A DNA stretch of 64,000 nucleotides, from contig CAMZGT010000001.1 in NCBI GenBank assembly GCA_947306495.1, positions 1 through 64,000 of the forward strand, given 5' to 3'. Source of the stretch: an uncultured Acinetobacter sp. (GTDB lineage: Bacteria; Cyanobacteriota; Vampirovibrionia; Gastranaerophilales; Gastranaerophilaceae). The notes beneath the pieces were generated by a model, which was not told where the DNA came from, ran no database searches, and was given only the letters and a program-made list of their open reading frames with translations. Of the stretch, positions 39,221 to 49,120 are shown piece by piece. Every line of letters begins with the position of its first letter. Position 1 is the stretch's first letter. A program made the position numbers and the translations under genes.

Positions 39221-40252
39221 CTATATTCTAACCTTCAAATTCTCATTTTCGTATTGTTTTAACCTTTGTATATTTGGCTGGTATTCTTCTATTTGTTCAG
39301 TAGGTTTTTCCCACTCGATTACGCATCTGTCACAATAATTAGGTTCATTAAAAATCATCCCTTTTGCTATTTGCTTAGATATTTTATTATTGAATGCTTT
39401 TTTTAAATTTCTATAATCACCCAGCTCCATTTTTTGGTCAAAATCATCACAACAAAGAGTTACTTTGCCCGCTGCATTAAGAGTTAAGCCTTTCATTATG
39501 TAAGAACATCTTTCCCTGACATCTTTAAGCTTTTTATATTCAAATGAAGAATCTATAATTTCTTGATTTGCAAATTTCATATCTGGTGATGGAACATATC
39601 CCAAATGAGTAAATCTAATTACATCTACGTATGGTGACCAACATTTGACAAAAGCATCTAAATCAGTTTTTTTAGTATATAAACAATGTATTTGTCTTGA
39701 CGGAGTAGGAAGACCTTGTGCACGTCTTTCTTTTACTACGGCATCAAAATTTTTAAGTTTTTCTATAGTTTCTTCAAATTTTAGATTTACGCGAGTATTT
39801 TCATATGATTCTTTATCCCAACCATCAATAGAAAATTGAATAGTATCTAACAACATTAAATCATCGGTAAATTTGTCCATATTTGTAGTGTTTGTGGACA
39901 AGATAAGCGTTCTACCTTTTAGTGTTCTTAATTTTTGAATAAACTTTCCTGCATTTTTATTCAAAAGCGGTTCTCCGTAGGCATATAGCGATAATGTACG
40001 TACTTTCGGAAGTTTTTTTAGTTGTTTAAATATTGTTTCAAAAACTTCTTCTGACATAATATCATTATTATGGAATGGATGACCTTGATATTGTCTTGGA
40101 CAAAACGGACATTTTGCATTACATGCTGAAGCAAAATCCATTGTAATTTGTCTAAAGTGACGTTCTACAAGTATTTTTGTATACAATGATTTAAGTCCCA
40201 AAATGTTATGTTTTATTAAGTTTTTTAAGAAATCTTCTTTATATTTTTTCAT
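39221..40252 (-). CDS. Radical SAM/SPASM-domain protein in glycan island
   Basis: ASACNAKCPFCPRQ (CxxxCxxC), YGEPLLNK, C-terminal Cys cluster CCDDFDQK...CDRCVIEW. Confidence 0.88.
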   Translation of the reverse strand: MKKYKEDFLKNLIKHNILGLKSLYTKILVERHFRQITMDFASACNAKCPFCPRQYQGHPFHNNDIMSEEVFETIFKQLKKLPKVRTLSLYAYGEPLLNKNAGKFIQKLRTLKGRTLILSTNTTNMDKFTDDLMLLDTIQFSIDGWDKESYENTRVNLKFEETIEKLKNFDAVVKERRAQGLPTPSRQIHCLYTKKTDLDAFVKCWSPYVDVIRFTHLGYVPSPDMKFANQEIIDSSFEYKKLKDVRERCSYIMKGLTLNAAGKVTLCCDDFDQKMELGDYRNLKKAFNNKISKQIAKGMIFNEPNYCDRCVIEWEKPTEQIEEYQPNIQRLKQYENENLKVRI

Positions 40253-41376
40253 AATTTTACTCCTAAATCATTAAATTTTTTATTAATAATACCATTTAAC
40301 TTAAAAGTTTTTATTATTTCAAGTATATTTTGAGCAGTATCATTTTTTTCATAAGGATTAACAACATCTGAAAAATCTTTTTGATAACATTCAGCAATTG
40401 CTCTTAAAATGTCATCCTTTTGAGGTGAGCAGTTTATAATTGATTTAGCCTGAATCCTTCCGAATTGGCGATTGCCAATATTAATTGTCGGTTTTTTGAA
40501 AGAAGGAACCTCTATAATACCGCTTGATGAATTCCCGACAACTGCATCTGCGTAGTGTATTGCTGAAAGATACCTTTTCATCCCCAAAGATTTAATATAT
40601 TTTGCATTCTGGTGGGTTTTAACAAAGTTTTCAATAAGTACAAATAATTCTTCATTACCCTTATCGGAGTTTGGAGCAGTTATAATTATACCCGTATCAG
40701 ATAATTCATTAAGAGCTGACAAAAGTTCTTTAAACTGTTCGGCAGAATTTCCTTCCAAAGTAACAGGATGAAACGTAACTAAAAGATTTTTGTCTTTAAG
40801 CTTGAAATTTATTGATTCTTCAAGTTCACCTTTTGACATAAGCGGGACTTTTTTAATATTTTCCACACCTAAAGACCCAACGTTGAAAACTCTTTCCGAC
40901 TGTTCTCCAAGCTGAATAACACGCTTTTTATATTCTTCACAACTTGTAAAATGCAAATGACTCATTTTTGTGATTGAGTGACGAATTGCATCATCAATAG
41001 CACCCTGTGTAATTTCCCCCCCATGAATATGCGCAATAGGAATATTATTAAGCATACCAGCTTGAGCCACGCCAAAAATTTCGTATCTGTCACCTAAAAC
41101 CATTAGTAAGTCAGGTTTTAATTCTTCAAAAACATTACTAAATTTTTCTATTGCTAAAGCAAGTGAAACACAAGGTTCTTTTTCTATTTGTATATCTACT
41201 TTCTTTTCAATCGGAGCGTTTATTTCTTCATACGTTGAACCAAACTTTTCAGATAAATGCATACCTGTAACAACTAACTGTAATTCTACATCTTTATCTT
41301 GTTCCATCATGTCAATTAACCTTGACATAATCCCATAATCTGCTCGCGTCGACGTTACTACACAAATTTTTCTCAT
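40249..41376 (-). CDS. neuC: UDP-N-acetylglucosamine 2-epimerase, hydrolysing (NeuC/LegG-like)
   Basis: VTSTRADYGIMSRLI, VLGDRYEIFGVAQAGMLNNIPIAHIHGGEITQGAIDDAIRHSITKMSHLHF. Confidence 0.95.
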   Translation of the reverse strand: MRKICVVTSTRADYGIMSRLIDMMEQDKDVELQLVVTGMHLSEKFGSTYEEINAPIEKKVDIQIEKEPCVSLALAIEKFSNVFEELKPDLLMVLGDRYEIFGVAQAGMLNNIPIAHIHGGEITQGAIDDAIRHSITKMSHLHFTSCEEYKKRVIQLGEQSERVFNVGSLGVENIKKVPLMSKGELEESINFKLKDKNLLVTFHPVTLEGNSAEQFKELLSALNELSDTGIIITAPNSDKGNEELFVLIENFVKTHQNAKYIKSLGMKRYLSAIHYADAVVGNSSSGIIEVPSFKKPTINIGNRQFGRIQAKSIINCSPQKDDILRAIAECYQKDFSDVVNPYEKNDTAQNILEIIKTFKLNGIINKKFNDLGVKL

Positions 41377-42852
41377 TTATACCTCAGTTTTATTGATATT
41401 TAATGAAAATAACCAATCCAAACTACCAACCTTGTCCTTAACCTTTTTATGATAATCCAGTCTATCATTTATAAAATCCTTTAGACTTTGTGCAACACTG
41501 CCAAAATTTGGATTTATTTCTTTTATATAATATTCTGTCGTTGTTGTTTGCGCTTCGCCGGTTATAAATTTATCCAACATTTCTTCCGAATTTACAACTT
41601 CTAAATATTCAGAATAAGCTTTTTGACCTTCACGAATCCCGAGAATATCCATTTCCGGCGCATCATAAATATCTAAAGCAAAGCAATTTTGATTAATTAA
41701 CTTTGCTTGATACAAAAGTGATGAAAAAATTGAAAACACAAAATCTGACTCATATATGAGTTTAAACATTTCCCTGTCTGCAAGTTTAGAGATTTTAACC
41801 CCATCCGGAAGCCAATCTTGAGGATTGCGTTTATCATTTGGATGTAATTTAACAGTCAGCTCCATATTGTATTTATTCGCAAATTCTTTTAATTTTTCAA
41901 TATATAATTTATCTAATGGAGCAAAAAGACCATGACTTGAAATATATAAGATTTGCTTAGGATTATTTATCGGCTTGGTTTTATATTTGTATTCATACAA
42001 AAAATCACTGCTTAATCTTCCGCCAACTCCTATGTATTGAACATCTTTATTGTAGAAAAATTGTTTATAAAATTCTTTATGTACACTATCTAAAGGATAG
42101 TCATATTTTGCATTAATTCTTGTAGTATCAACAGTACTTGCGTTTGTTATAAAATATTCCACTTTTATTGTATCTACACCGCATGTTTCCGCTTTTGCAA
42201 CTATAGCCGGATACTCATAATAAGCAGTACATTCGGATAATATAACTTTTATATTTTTTAAATCGAGCGAAAAATAATAGGTATAGAATTTTAACAAATG
42301 CTGACAGATATTGTATCTAAATTCTTTAAAATAAATAAGTTTTCTCATCAAAAAAATAGATTTATAAGTATAAAATAATACTTTCAGTCCATTAATAATA
42401 TTAGAATGATTACTGCTTTTCACTATTGGTTTAGTAATTTTGTAACCAAGGGATTTTATAATCTCTCTTTGATCTAATCTGTCATCTATACCAAAAAAAA
42501 CGACATCTGAATAATCTGTTAATTCCAATTGTGTTTCGGATGCGTATTCAAACATCTCTTTGAAACGGATTTTACCTCCGCTCTTTTTTTTAAAATATAG
42601 ACTTATCACTATAACTTCTCGTACAGCTAAAAGAGCACTTTTTTCAAAACTTTTTAGTTTATATTTGTTTATAATTTGCTTATAATAAGAATCTACTTCA
42701 TTATATATTTTTCCGTAATCGTTTGTTTCAAGTAATTTCGTTAATAAACTATCCTGCGGTTCTTCTGGAAAATATTTTTCTCTTAATTTTTTACGATAAC
42801 TTTTAATTGGTATCAAATTTATAAAAAATTTTAGTGCTTTATTGTTAGTCAA
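41377..42852 (-). CDS. Candidate glycosyltransferase (sialyl-/polysialyltransferase- or CDP-glycerol transferase-like)
   Basis: C-terminal LTVKLHPNDKRNPQDWL ... DREMFKLIYESDFVFSIFSSLLYQAKLINQNCFAL; beside nonulosonate genes. Confidence 0.55.
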   Translation of the reverse strand: MTNNKALKFFINLIPIKSYRKKLREKYFPEEPQDSLLTKLLETNDYGKIYNEVDSYYKQIINKYKLKSFEKSALLAVREVIVISLYFKKKSGGKIRFKEMFEYASETQLELTDYSDVVFFGIDDRLDQREIIKSLGYKITKPIVKSSNHSNIINGLKVLFYTYKSIFLMRKLIYFKEFRYNICQHLLKFYTYYFSLDLKNIKVILSECTAYYEYPAIVAKAETCGVDTIKVEYFITNASTVDTTRINAKYDYPLDSVHKEFYKQFFYNKDVQYIGVGGRLSSDFLYEYKYKTKPINNPKQILYISSHGLFAPLDKLYIEKLKEFANKYNMELTVKLHPNDKRNPQDWLPDGVKISKLADREMFKLIYESDFVFSIFSSLLYQAKLINQNCFALDIYDAPEMDILGIREGQKAYSEYLEVVNSEEMLDKFITGEAQTTTTEYYIKEINPNFGSVAQSLKDFINDRLDYHKKVKDKVGSLDWLFSLNINKTEV

Positions 42853-43829
42853 ATCAAATCATCCTCTTTATAATCTCTATGCGCAGCAGTACCTACAATA
42901 GAGTCCCATTTCATTGGCGAAATTCCTGTTGCAGGACGCTTACAAGTCAAATTATTTTCTGTAAGCAATTCTCCTTTTTTTATATCACATTTTGCAACAA
43001 TTGACTTTCGAGCTATTGAAATATTCTTTTTTTCACTTTCTTGCGGTTCTTTAATTCCGGTTCCGAAAGCTTTTTCTACATTTCTTATTGATAGAACCAT
43101 CTCTTTTAGTTCATTCGGTTCTAAACTTGCTTTATGGTCAGGGCCTTCCATATTTTTATCAATAGTAAAGTGTTTTTCAATAATTTTCGCACCCATAGCA
43201 ACTGCCATTACAGGAATTTCTATACCTTTTGTATGATCAGAATACCCAAAAGGCAAATTGAATTTATCTCTCATTGTTATCATTGCATTCATGTTAACCC
43301 CATCGTAGGGACAAGGATACTCTGTCGTACAATGTAAAAGCGAAACCTTACAATCTTTTAATATGTTTAGTGCATCTTGAATTTCGTCTAATGTTGCCAT
43401 GCCGGTTGATAAAATAACTTCTTTTTTATAAGAATTTATTTTTCTTAAGTAAGGTAAATTGGTTATTTCTCCGCTTGGGACTTTAAAAATCGTCATTAGG
43501 GGTGCCAAAAATTCAATACTTTCAAAATCAAACGGAGTAGACAGAAACATTATACCTTTTTTGTCACAGTAATTTTTTAATTCAACAAAATCATTAAAAC
43601 TGAGTTCAAGTTTTTTCAACATATTTAATTGACTATCACTATTACCTGTATTGTCAACTTGATAGTCAGCTTTTTTAGCATCTTTATTTACCAGATTTTC
43701 AGCCTTAAATGTTTGAAATTTAACGCAATCAACACCTGCTTCACAGGCTTTATCTACGAGTTTTTTTGCTAACTCTAAAGAACCGTTATGATTTACTCCT
43801 GCTTCTGCTATGATAAAAACTTCACCCAT
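42849..43829 (-). CDS. neuB: N-acetylneuraminate/legionaminate synthase (NeuB/LegI) with SAF domain
   Basis: FIIAEAGVNHNGSLELAKKLVDKACEAGVDCVKFQTFKAENLV, LSTPFDFESIEFL, ILSTGMATLDEI, YSDHTKGIE. Confidence 0.96.
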   Translation of the reverse strand: MGEVFIIAEAGVNHNGSLELAKKLVDKACEAGVDCVKFQTFKAENLVNKDAKKADYQVDNTGNSDSQLNMLKKLELSFNDFVELKNYCDKKGIMFLSTPFDFESIEFLAPLMTIFKVPSGEITNLPYLRKINSYKKEVILSTGMATLDEIQDALNILKDCKVSLLHCTTEYPCPYDGVNMNAMITMRDKFNLPFGYSDHTKGIEIPVMAVAMGAKIIEKHFTIDKNMEGPDHKASLEPNELKEMVLSIRNVEKAFGTGIKEPQESEKKNISIARKSIVAKCDIKKGELLTENNLTCKRPATGISPMKWDSIVGTAAHRDYKEDDLI

Positions 43830-43868
43830 ACGCTTATTTTACCATAAAATTTATGATATAATTCGAAT

Positions 43869-44447
43869 ATGAAAAATTTAATTCTTATTGGCGGCGGCGG
43901 ACACTGCAAAAGCTGCATAGACGTCGTAGAACAAACTAATGAATATAACATTGTCGGTATTCTTGACTCTCCTGATAAAGTCGGGCAAAAAGTTCTTAAT
44001 TATGAAATAATCGGGACAGATGAAGATATAGCAAAATATGCTGCTAAAGGGTATGAGCTTTTAATAACCATAGGACAATTGCAATCAGCTGATTTAAGAA
44101 AAAATATTTATAAAAAAGTAAAAAACTCAGGCGGTAAATTTGCAACAATAATTTCACCACTTGCATATGTTTCTAAACATTCAAGAATCGGTGAAGGAAC
44201 AATTGTTATGCATGGAGCTATAATAAACGCAGAAGTAGAGATAGGTTCTAATTGTATTATTAACACAAAAGCATTAATAGAGCATGACTGCCGAATTGAA
44301 AACAACTGCCATATAGCTGTAGGTGCAGTTCTTGCCGGCGGAGTTACCATAGAAAAGGACAGTTTTATAGGGGCAAACGCAACAATAGTTCAATATTTGC
44401 ATTTACCCCCTAAAACTTTTGTTAAAGCATCTAGTCTTGTAAAGTAA
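43869..44447 (+). CDS. neuD: NeuD/PglD-like sugar O/N-acetyltransferase
   Basis: NLILIGGGGHCKSCIDVVEQ; hexapeptide repeats GEGTIVMHGAIINAEVEIGSNCIINTKALIEHDC. Confidence 0.93.
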   Translation: MKNLILIGGGGHCKSCIDVVEQTNEYNIVGILDSPDKVGQKVLNYEIIGTDEDIAKYAAKGYELLITIGQLQSADLRKNIYKKVKNSGGKFATIISPLAYVSKHSRIGEGTIVMHGAIINAEVEIGSNCIINTKALIEHDCRIENNCHIAVGAVLAGGVTIEKDSFIGANATIVQYLHLPPKTFVKASSLVK

Positions 44448-44448
44448 C

Positions 44449-45597
44449 CTATTTGCTTAAAACGAGCTCTTTAGAGTTTGATGTTATCGGGTTTTTGTGT
44501 ACCCATTTACCATGTTCGTTTTTCTTGAAGTAGTCAGGATTATAGAATTTATCGACAACAGCCCAAAATTCTTCTTTTGTGTATCCGCAGAATTCACAAA
44601 AATCACGAACGCATAACGGGTCTAAAAATGCATCATGGCGATTTACAAGTTCTATTGCTTCATCCCTTGAAATCATTCCGTAACGTACCATTCTTGCTGC
44701 ATAGTCCGTAGCAAATTGATGACCGAATTTCGGATATTTCATCCAAGAGTGAACAAGGTATGCTCTGGAATCTATTTGGTCGAAATCTTCAACGTGATGA
44801 GCTCTCCTCCATTCATCAGATATATCTTTAAATCCGTTTTCTTTTGCTATTTTGAGATTTTCGAAACTATTCCAAGGTATATAATAAGATAAATATATCG
44901 GATTGATTTTATCCAAATCATTATCACTCAATGCATTTGTTAAGTACAAGTCTTGTGCGCTTACCCCTGCATTGTCAATAAGCTCATTCATATTCATATC
45001 GCATGCAACACCGTTTTTTAGAATGCCTCTTGCTGAATAAGTATCATAAGCATCAGAACCTCCGTATTCATAGCTTACGTTTTCACCGTATACCAACAAC
45101 GATGTGTTAAATTTTAGAGCCATCATAAGCGGATAAGTATATATAAGCCTATCAATATACCAAGTCGGTTTTCCGTATTTTTCAAAACAATACCTCATGA
45201 GTTTTTTCTGAGCTTTTATATTTGGTTTTAAGCTTATAAGTTCACAGCCGAAAGCTTCCGAGATATTTTTAATATTATGCAGACCTGCATTTGTCATCGG
45301 GAAATTATCTTCTACAGTAAATAAAATAGGATTCATGCCAAGCTTATTCTTCATTAAATCAACTTGATAATGCGAATCTTTGCCGCCTGATACCGCAATT
45401 GCGCAATCCCAAGTATTCTTGCCGTTCATGCCTCTGTATTTATCGCAAATTGCCTCTAATTCTTTATAACGTTTTTTCCAATCAATATTTTTTCTGTTTT
45501 CATAACTACGACAAGCAGAACAAATTCCTTCTTCATCAAAACTTATACCTGGTCGTGTACTAGGCATAACACATTTTTTACAATATTTAATTTCCAT
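44449..45597 (-). CDS. N-acetyl sugar amidotransferase (PseA/WbpG/PtmG-like)
   Basis: MEIKYCKKCVMPSTRPGISFDEEGICSACRSYE, CAIAVSGGKDSHYQ; start after ttggag. Confidence 0.92.
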   Translation of the reverse strand: MEIKYCKKCVMPSTRPGISFDEEGICSACRSYENRKNIDWKKRYKELEAICDKYRGMNGKNTWDCAIAVSGGKDSHYQVDLMKNKLGMNPILFTVEDNFPMTNAGLHNIKNISEAFGCELISLKPNIKAQKKLMRYCFEKYGKPTWYIDRLIYTYPLMMALKFNTSLLVYGENVSYEYGGSDAYDTYSARGILKNGVACDMNMNELIDNAGVSAQDLYLTNALSDNDLDKINPIYLSYYIPWNSFENLKIAKENGFKDISDEWRRAHHVEDFDQIDSRAYLVHSWMKYPKFGHQFATDYAARMVRYGMISRDEAIELVNRHDAFLDPLCVRDFCEFCGYTKEEFWAVVDKFYNPDYFKKNEHGKWVHKNPITSNSKELVLSK

Positions 45598-45707
45598 TTT
45601 TGACTCCAACTTTTCATAAATATTATACATAAAACAAGAACGATAATTCAAGTTTTATGAAGTATTGTGCGTAACATTTTATACAAAGTCTTGATACAAT
45701 AAGCTAC

Positions 45708-45935
45708 ATGGACAAGTTTCAAATAATAAAGGAATTTGCATCAAATATTCGTGCAGAGAGAGCCAGAAAGAGGTTTTCTCAAGAATATTTGGCCGAGAAA
45801 GCCGAAATTTCTACTGAATACTTAAACAAAATTGAGCGTGAAAAATATAACCCTTCGATAACTGTCGCCGTTAATCTTGCTATTGCTCTAGGTATAGATT
45901 TGGAAACGCTGATTCCATTAAATAAACTTAAATAA
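45708..45935 (+). CDS. XRE-family HTH regulator
   Basis: IRAERARKRFSQEYLAEKAEISTEYLNKIEREKYNPSITVAVNLAIALGI. Confidence 0.9.
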   Translation: MDKFQIIKEFASNIRAERARKRFSQEYLAEKAEISTEYLNKIEREKYNPSITVAVNLAIALGIDLETLIPLNKLK

Positions 45936-47043
45936 CTCTTACACCGCTAGGTATATTAACCAAACGTTCTTCAATCCATTTTGCATTTGATAAATCTCCA
46001 TGCTCACAATTTTTGAACATCTCTAATTCATTCATCAAACACCAAGCAGGACGGGTCATAACACCGTTATCATTGGTATATGTTAAAAATTCGTCACGCT
46101 GTGCTCTGTTGTCTAACAAAATAGCTTGAAGCCAAAAATTAGACTTAGCGAATTCAGGTTCATCCACAAACCTTTCCCCGAAGAACTCTCTGTAAATAGC
46201 GGCAAGTTCCCTTTTATTAGCCAAAAACCGCTCTAACTTTGAGAATTGTGCCAAGCCGAGAGAAGCGTTGAGATTAGGCATTCTGTAATTATATCCGCTT
46301 TCCGAATGTCTAAATTCCCATCTGTGTGGAATTTTAGCCTGAGTTGTAAGATGTTTTGCATAATCCGCAAGTTTTTCATCATTAAATAAAAGCATACCGC
46401 CGCCACCGGTTGTAATAATTTTATTTCCGTTAAAACTTATCGCAGAGCCCTCTGCCCAATTGCCGGTATGCTTACCTTTATAAAAACTGCCTAAACTTTC
46501 TGCACAGTCTTCAACAAGAGCAACACCGTATTTATCACAAACGGTTTTTATTTCGTCAATTCTGCACGGATGGCCGAATGTATGCATAGGAACAACTGCC
46601 TTAATATCCTGATGTTCTTTTAAATAATCATTAAGCTTTTTAGGACTAAGTCCCATTGTATCTTTGTCTACATCAACAAACACCGGTTCAGCGTTACAGT
46701 ATTTTATTGCATTAGCGGTTGCAATAAACGTCAAAGGCTGCGTAATAACTTTATCGCCTTCTTTTACACCATTTAATTTAAGAGCTAAATGCAGAGCATT
46801 CGTACCGTTAACACAAGCCACAGCTCTTTTTACTCCGCAAAATTTTGCTATGCTTTCTTCGAAAGCCGTGACATTCTTGCCTACGCTTGATACAAAAGTA
46901 GAATCAATGCATTCACAAACCATTTCTTTTTCTTTTTCATCAAAACAAGGCGGATGAAGCGGCACGTATTCATCCGTATTAAATACTCCTTTTATAAAGT
47001 TTACGGTTTCTTTAAAATCAATATCTGTCTTTGTTTTAAACAT
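45928..47043 (-). CDS. legC: LegC-like sugar aminotransferase (DegT/DnrJ/EryC1/StrS)
   Basis: VPLHPPCFDEKEKEMVCECIDSTFVSSVGKNVTAFEES, CVNGTNALHLALKLNGV, AISFNGNKIITTGGGGML. Confidence 0.93.
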   Translation of the reverse strand: MFKTKTDIDFKETVNFIKGVFNTDEYVPLHPPCFDEKEKEMVCECIDSTFVSSVGKNVTAFEESIAKFCGVKRAVACVNGTNALHLALKLNGVKEGDKVITQPLTFIATANAIKYCNAEPVFVDVDKDTMGLSPKKLNDYLKEHQDIKAVVPMHTFGHPCRIDEIKTVCDKYGVALVEDCAESLGSFYKGKHTGNWAEGSAISFNGNKIITTGGGGMLLFNDEKLADYAKHLTTQAKIPHRWEFRHSESGYNYRMPNLNASLGLAQFSKLERFLANKRELAAIYREFFGERFVDEPEFAKSNFWLQAILLDNRAQRDEFLTYTNDNGVMTRPAWCLMNELEMFKNCEHGDLSNAKWIEERLVNIPSGVRVI

Positions 47044-48025
47044 TATATATATCTGCCTTATATTTCTTCAAATTTTCCGGATTAGAGAACCAACTTACGG
47101 TTTCTTCCAAGCCTTTTCTGATGTCATATTGCGGTTTGAATCCTGTTAACTCTTTAATCTTTGAGTTATCACACCACAGACGGTTTACTTCGGAATTCTT
47201 TGGTCGAATTCTTTGCTCATCTGTTACAAACTCTACATCGCTGTTCATAATATCTTTAATCAGATTTAAAGTATCTTTCATAGATATTTCGTAATTGGAA
47301 CCAATATTTATTTCTTGACCGTCTGTGTTGGCACAATTTGAAATCGCCACAAAACCCGAACAAGTATCTTTTACATAATTAAAATCTCTTGTAGGAGTTA
47401 AATCTCCCAATTTAATTTCCTTTTTGCCTGATGCGATTTGAGTAATAATAGTCGGGATAATTGCTCTTGCGGATTGTCTTGGACCGTATGTATTAAACGG
47501 TCTTGCTATGGTTACAGGCAGTTCAAATGCATTATAAAAGCTTTTTGCAATAGCGTCCGCACCTATTTTTGTTGCAGAATAAGGTGATTGTGGCTGCTTA
47601 GGGTGATTTTCATCTATCGGAACATATTTTGCTGTGCCATACACTTCTGACGTCGAGGTAACGATTACTTTTGAAACATCATTATCTATTGCTGCCTGAC
47701 ATATGTTAAGCGTTCCTTTAATGTTTGTGTCAATGTAACTTTCAGGTGCTATATATGAATAAGGTATAGCAATAAGTGCCGCAAGGTGGAAAATAGTATC
47801 CACACCCTTTGTAATATGGCGCATATAAGCACTGTCCCTTACATCTCCACATAGGATTTCTATTTCGTTTTTACAATCAACATCTTCCAACCAACCCCAG
47901 TTGTTAAAAGAGTTGTACTGCGAAAGAGCTTTTACCTTAGCTCCTTCTTTTACTAATCTTTCCGTTAAATGCGAGCCAATAAATCCGTCAGCACCCGTTA
48001 CTAAAACTGTTTTATTTTTTAACAT
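47036..48025 (-). CDS. legB: LegB-like NAD-dependent sugar-nucleotide 4,6-dehydratase
   Basis: VLVTGADGFIGSHLTERLV, STSEVYGTAKYVPIDE, YSATKIGADA, RPFNTYGPRQSARAIIPT. Confidence 0.94.
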   Translation of the reverse strand: MLKNKTVLVTGADGFIGSHLTERLVKEGAKVKALSQYNSFNNWGWLEDVDCKNEIEILCGDVRDSAYMRHITKGVDTIFHLAALIAIPYSYIAPESYIDTNIKGTLNICQAAIDNDVSKVIVTSTSEVYGTAKYVPIDENHPKQPQSPYSATKIGADAIAKSFYNAFELPVTIARPFNTYGPRQSARAIIPTIITQIASGKKEIKLGDLTPTRDFNYVKDTCSGFVAISNCANTDGQEINIGSNYEISMKDTLNLIKDIMNSDVEFVTDEQRIRPKNSEVNRLWCDNSKIKELTGFKPQYDIRKGLEETVSWFSNPENLKKYKADIYNV

Positions 48026-48154
48026 TTAATACTCCCTTAAGCACAAATACGCTTTTATAACATTATATATTGGAAAAATGATAATGTAAATTAATGTAGT
48101 TTATTGAAACAAATTTGTTTGTATTGTATAACAGAGAGAAAGGAGGCTGAATTT

Positions 48155-48664
48155 ATGATAGATAAGAAGTTAGAAGAAGCGTTTAACGACCAAATCAACA
48201 AGGAATTATATTCTGAGTACTTATATTTGGCTATGAAAGTAAAATTTATGGAATGGAATTTGCAAGGTTTTGTAAATTGGTTTGATGTTCAGGTTCAAGA
48301 AGAACACGCTCATGGTATGGGCATGTTTAACTACTTGGATGAAAGAGGCGGAAATATTGACTTAAGAGCAATCGAAAGACCTGAAGTCAAAGGTAATACA
48401 CCTCTTGAAATCTTTGAACACGTTCTTGAACATGAGCAATATGTAACTTCAAGAATTAATCACCTTGCGGATGTTGCGGAAGAAGTAAAAGACAGAGCTG
48501 CATTACATCTACTCGATTGGTATATTAAAGAACAAGTTGAAGAAGAAGCAAATGTCGGAGGTCTTTTGGCAACTTTAAGACTAATTGGCGATGACAAAAA
48601 AGCTTTGTTAATTCTTGATAAAGACTTGGCTGCAAGAACTTTTGTTCAACCTGTTATCGGTTAA
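48155..48664 (+). CDS. ftnA: Ferritin (FtnA-like)
   Basis: LEEAFNDQINKELYSEYLYLAMKVKFMEWNLQGFVNWFDVQVQEEHAHGMGMFNYLDERGG; aggaggctg RBS. Confidence 0.94.
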   Translation: MIDKKLEEAFNDQINKELYSEYLYLAMKVKFMEWNLQGFVNWFDVQVQEEHAHGMGMFNYLDERGGNIDLRAIERPEVKGNTPLEIFEHVLEHEQYVTSRINHLADVAEEVKDRAALHLLDWYIKEQVEEEANVGGLLATLRLIGDDKKALLILDKDLAARTFVQPVIG

Positions 48665-48755
48665 TTTATTATTAGCAGCGCAGGTATAAAAAATTAAACC
48701 ATCCGGTAATGATTTTTGTATAGAAACTTTTACAATACAGTAAAAGGAGGTACAT

Positions 48756-49097
48756 ATGAATTTACTTATCAGATGGTTTTTATTTGCGTTGGTAATAATG
48801 CTTATCGGATGGATTCTTCCGGGGATATCGGTTTCAGGTATAGTTAGTGCTCTTATAGTAACAGTTGTAATAGCTCTTATTAATATCTTTATCCGTCCGC
48901 TTGTTGAGTTTATTGCTCTTCCGATAAACTTTTTAACATTGGGATTATTCGGCTTGGTGATAAACGCTTTGTTGTTTATGCTTGCAGGATTTTTCGTTCC
49001 GGGGATAGAGATAGCTAATTTTTGGTGGGCGCTCTTGGGCTCGCTGATTTTATCACTATTCACAGGCGGAATCGATTCAATCACAGATACGAAATAA
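48756..49097 (+). CDS. Phage holin family / YvlD-like small membrane protein
   Basis: Four hydrophobic segments, VVIALINIFIRPLVEFIALPINFLTLGLFGLVINALLF; aaaggagg RBS. Confidence 0.85.
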   Translation: MNLLIRWFLFALVIMLIGWILPGISVSGIVSALIVTVVIALINIFIRPLVEFIALPINFLTLGLFGLVINALLFMLAGFFVPGIEIANFWWALLGSLILSLFTGGIDSITDTK

Positions 49098-49120
49098 AGG
49101 AATATGGGTAAATATAAAAG

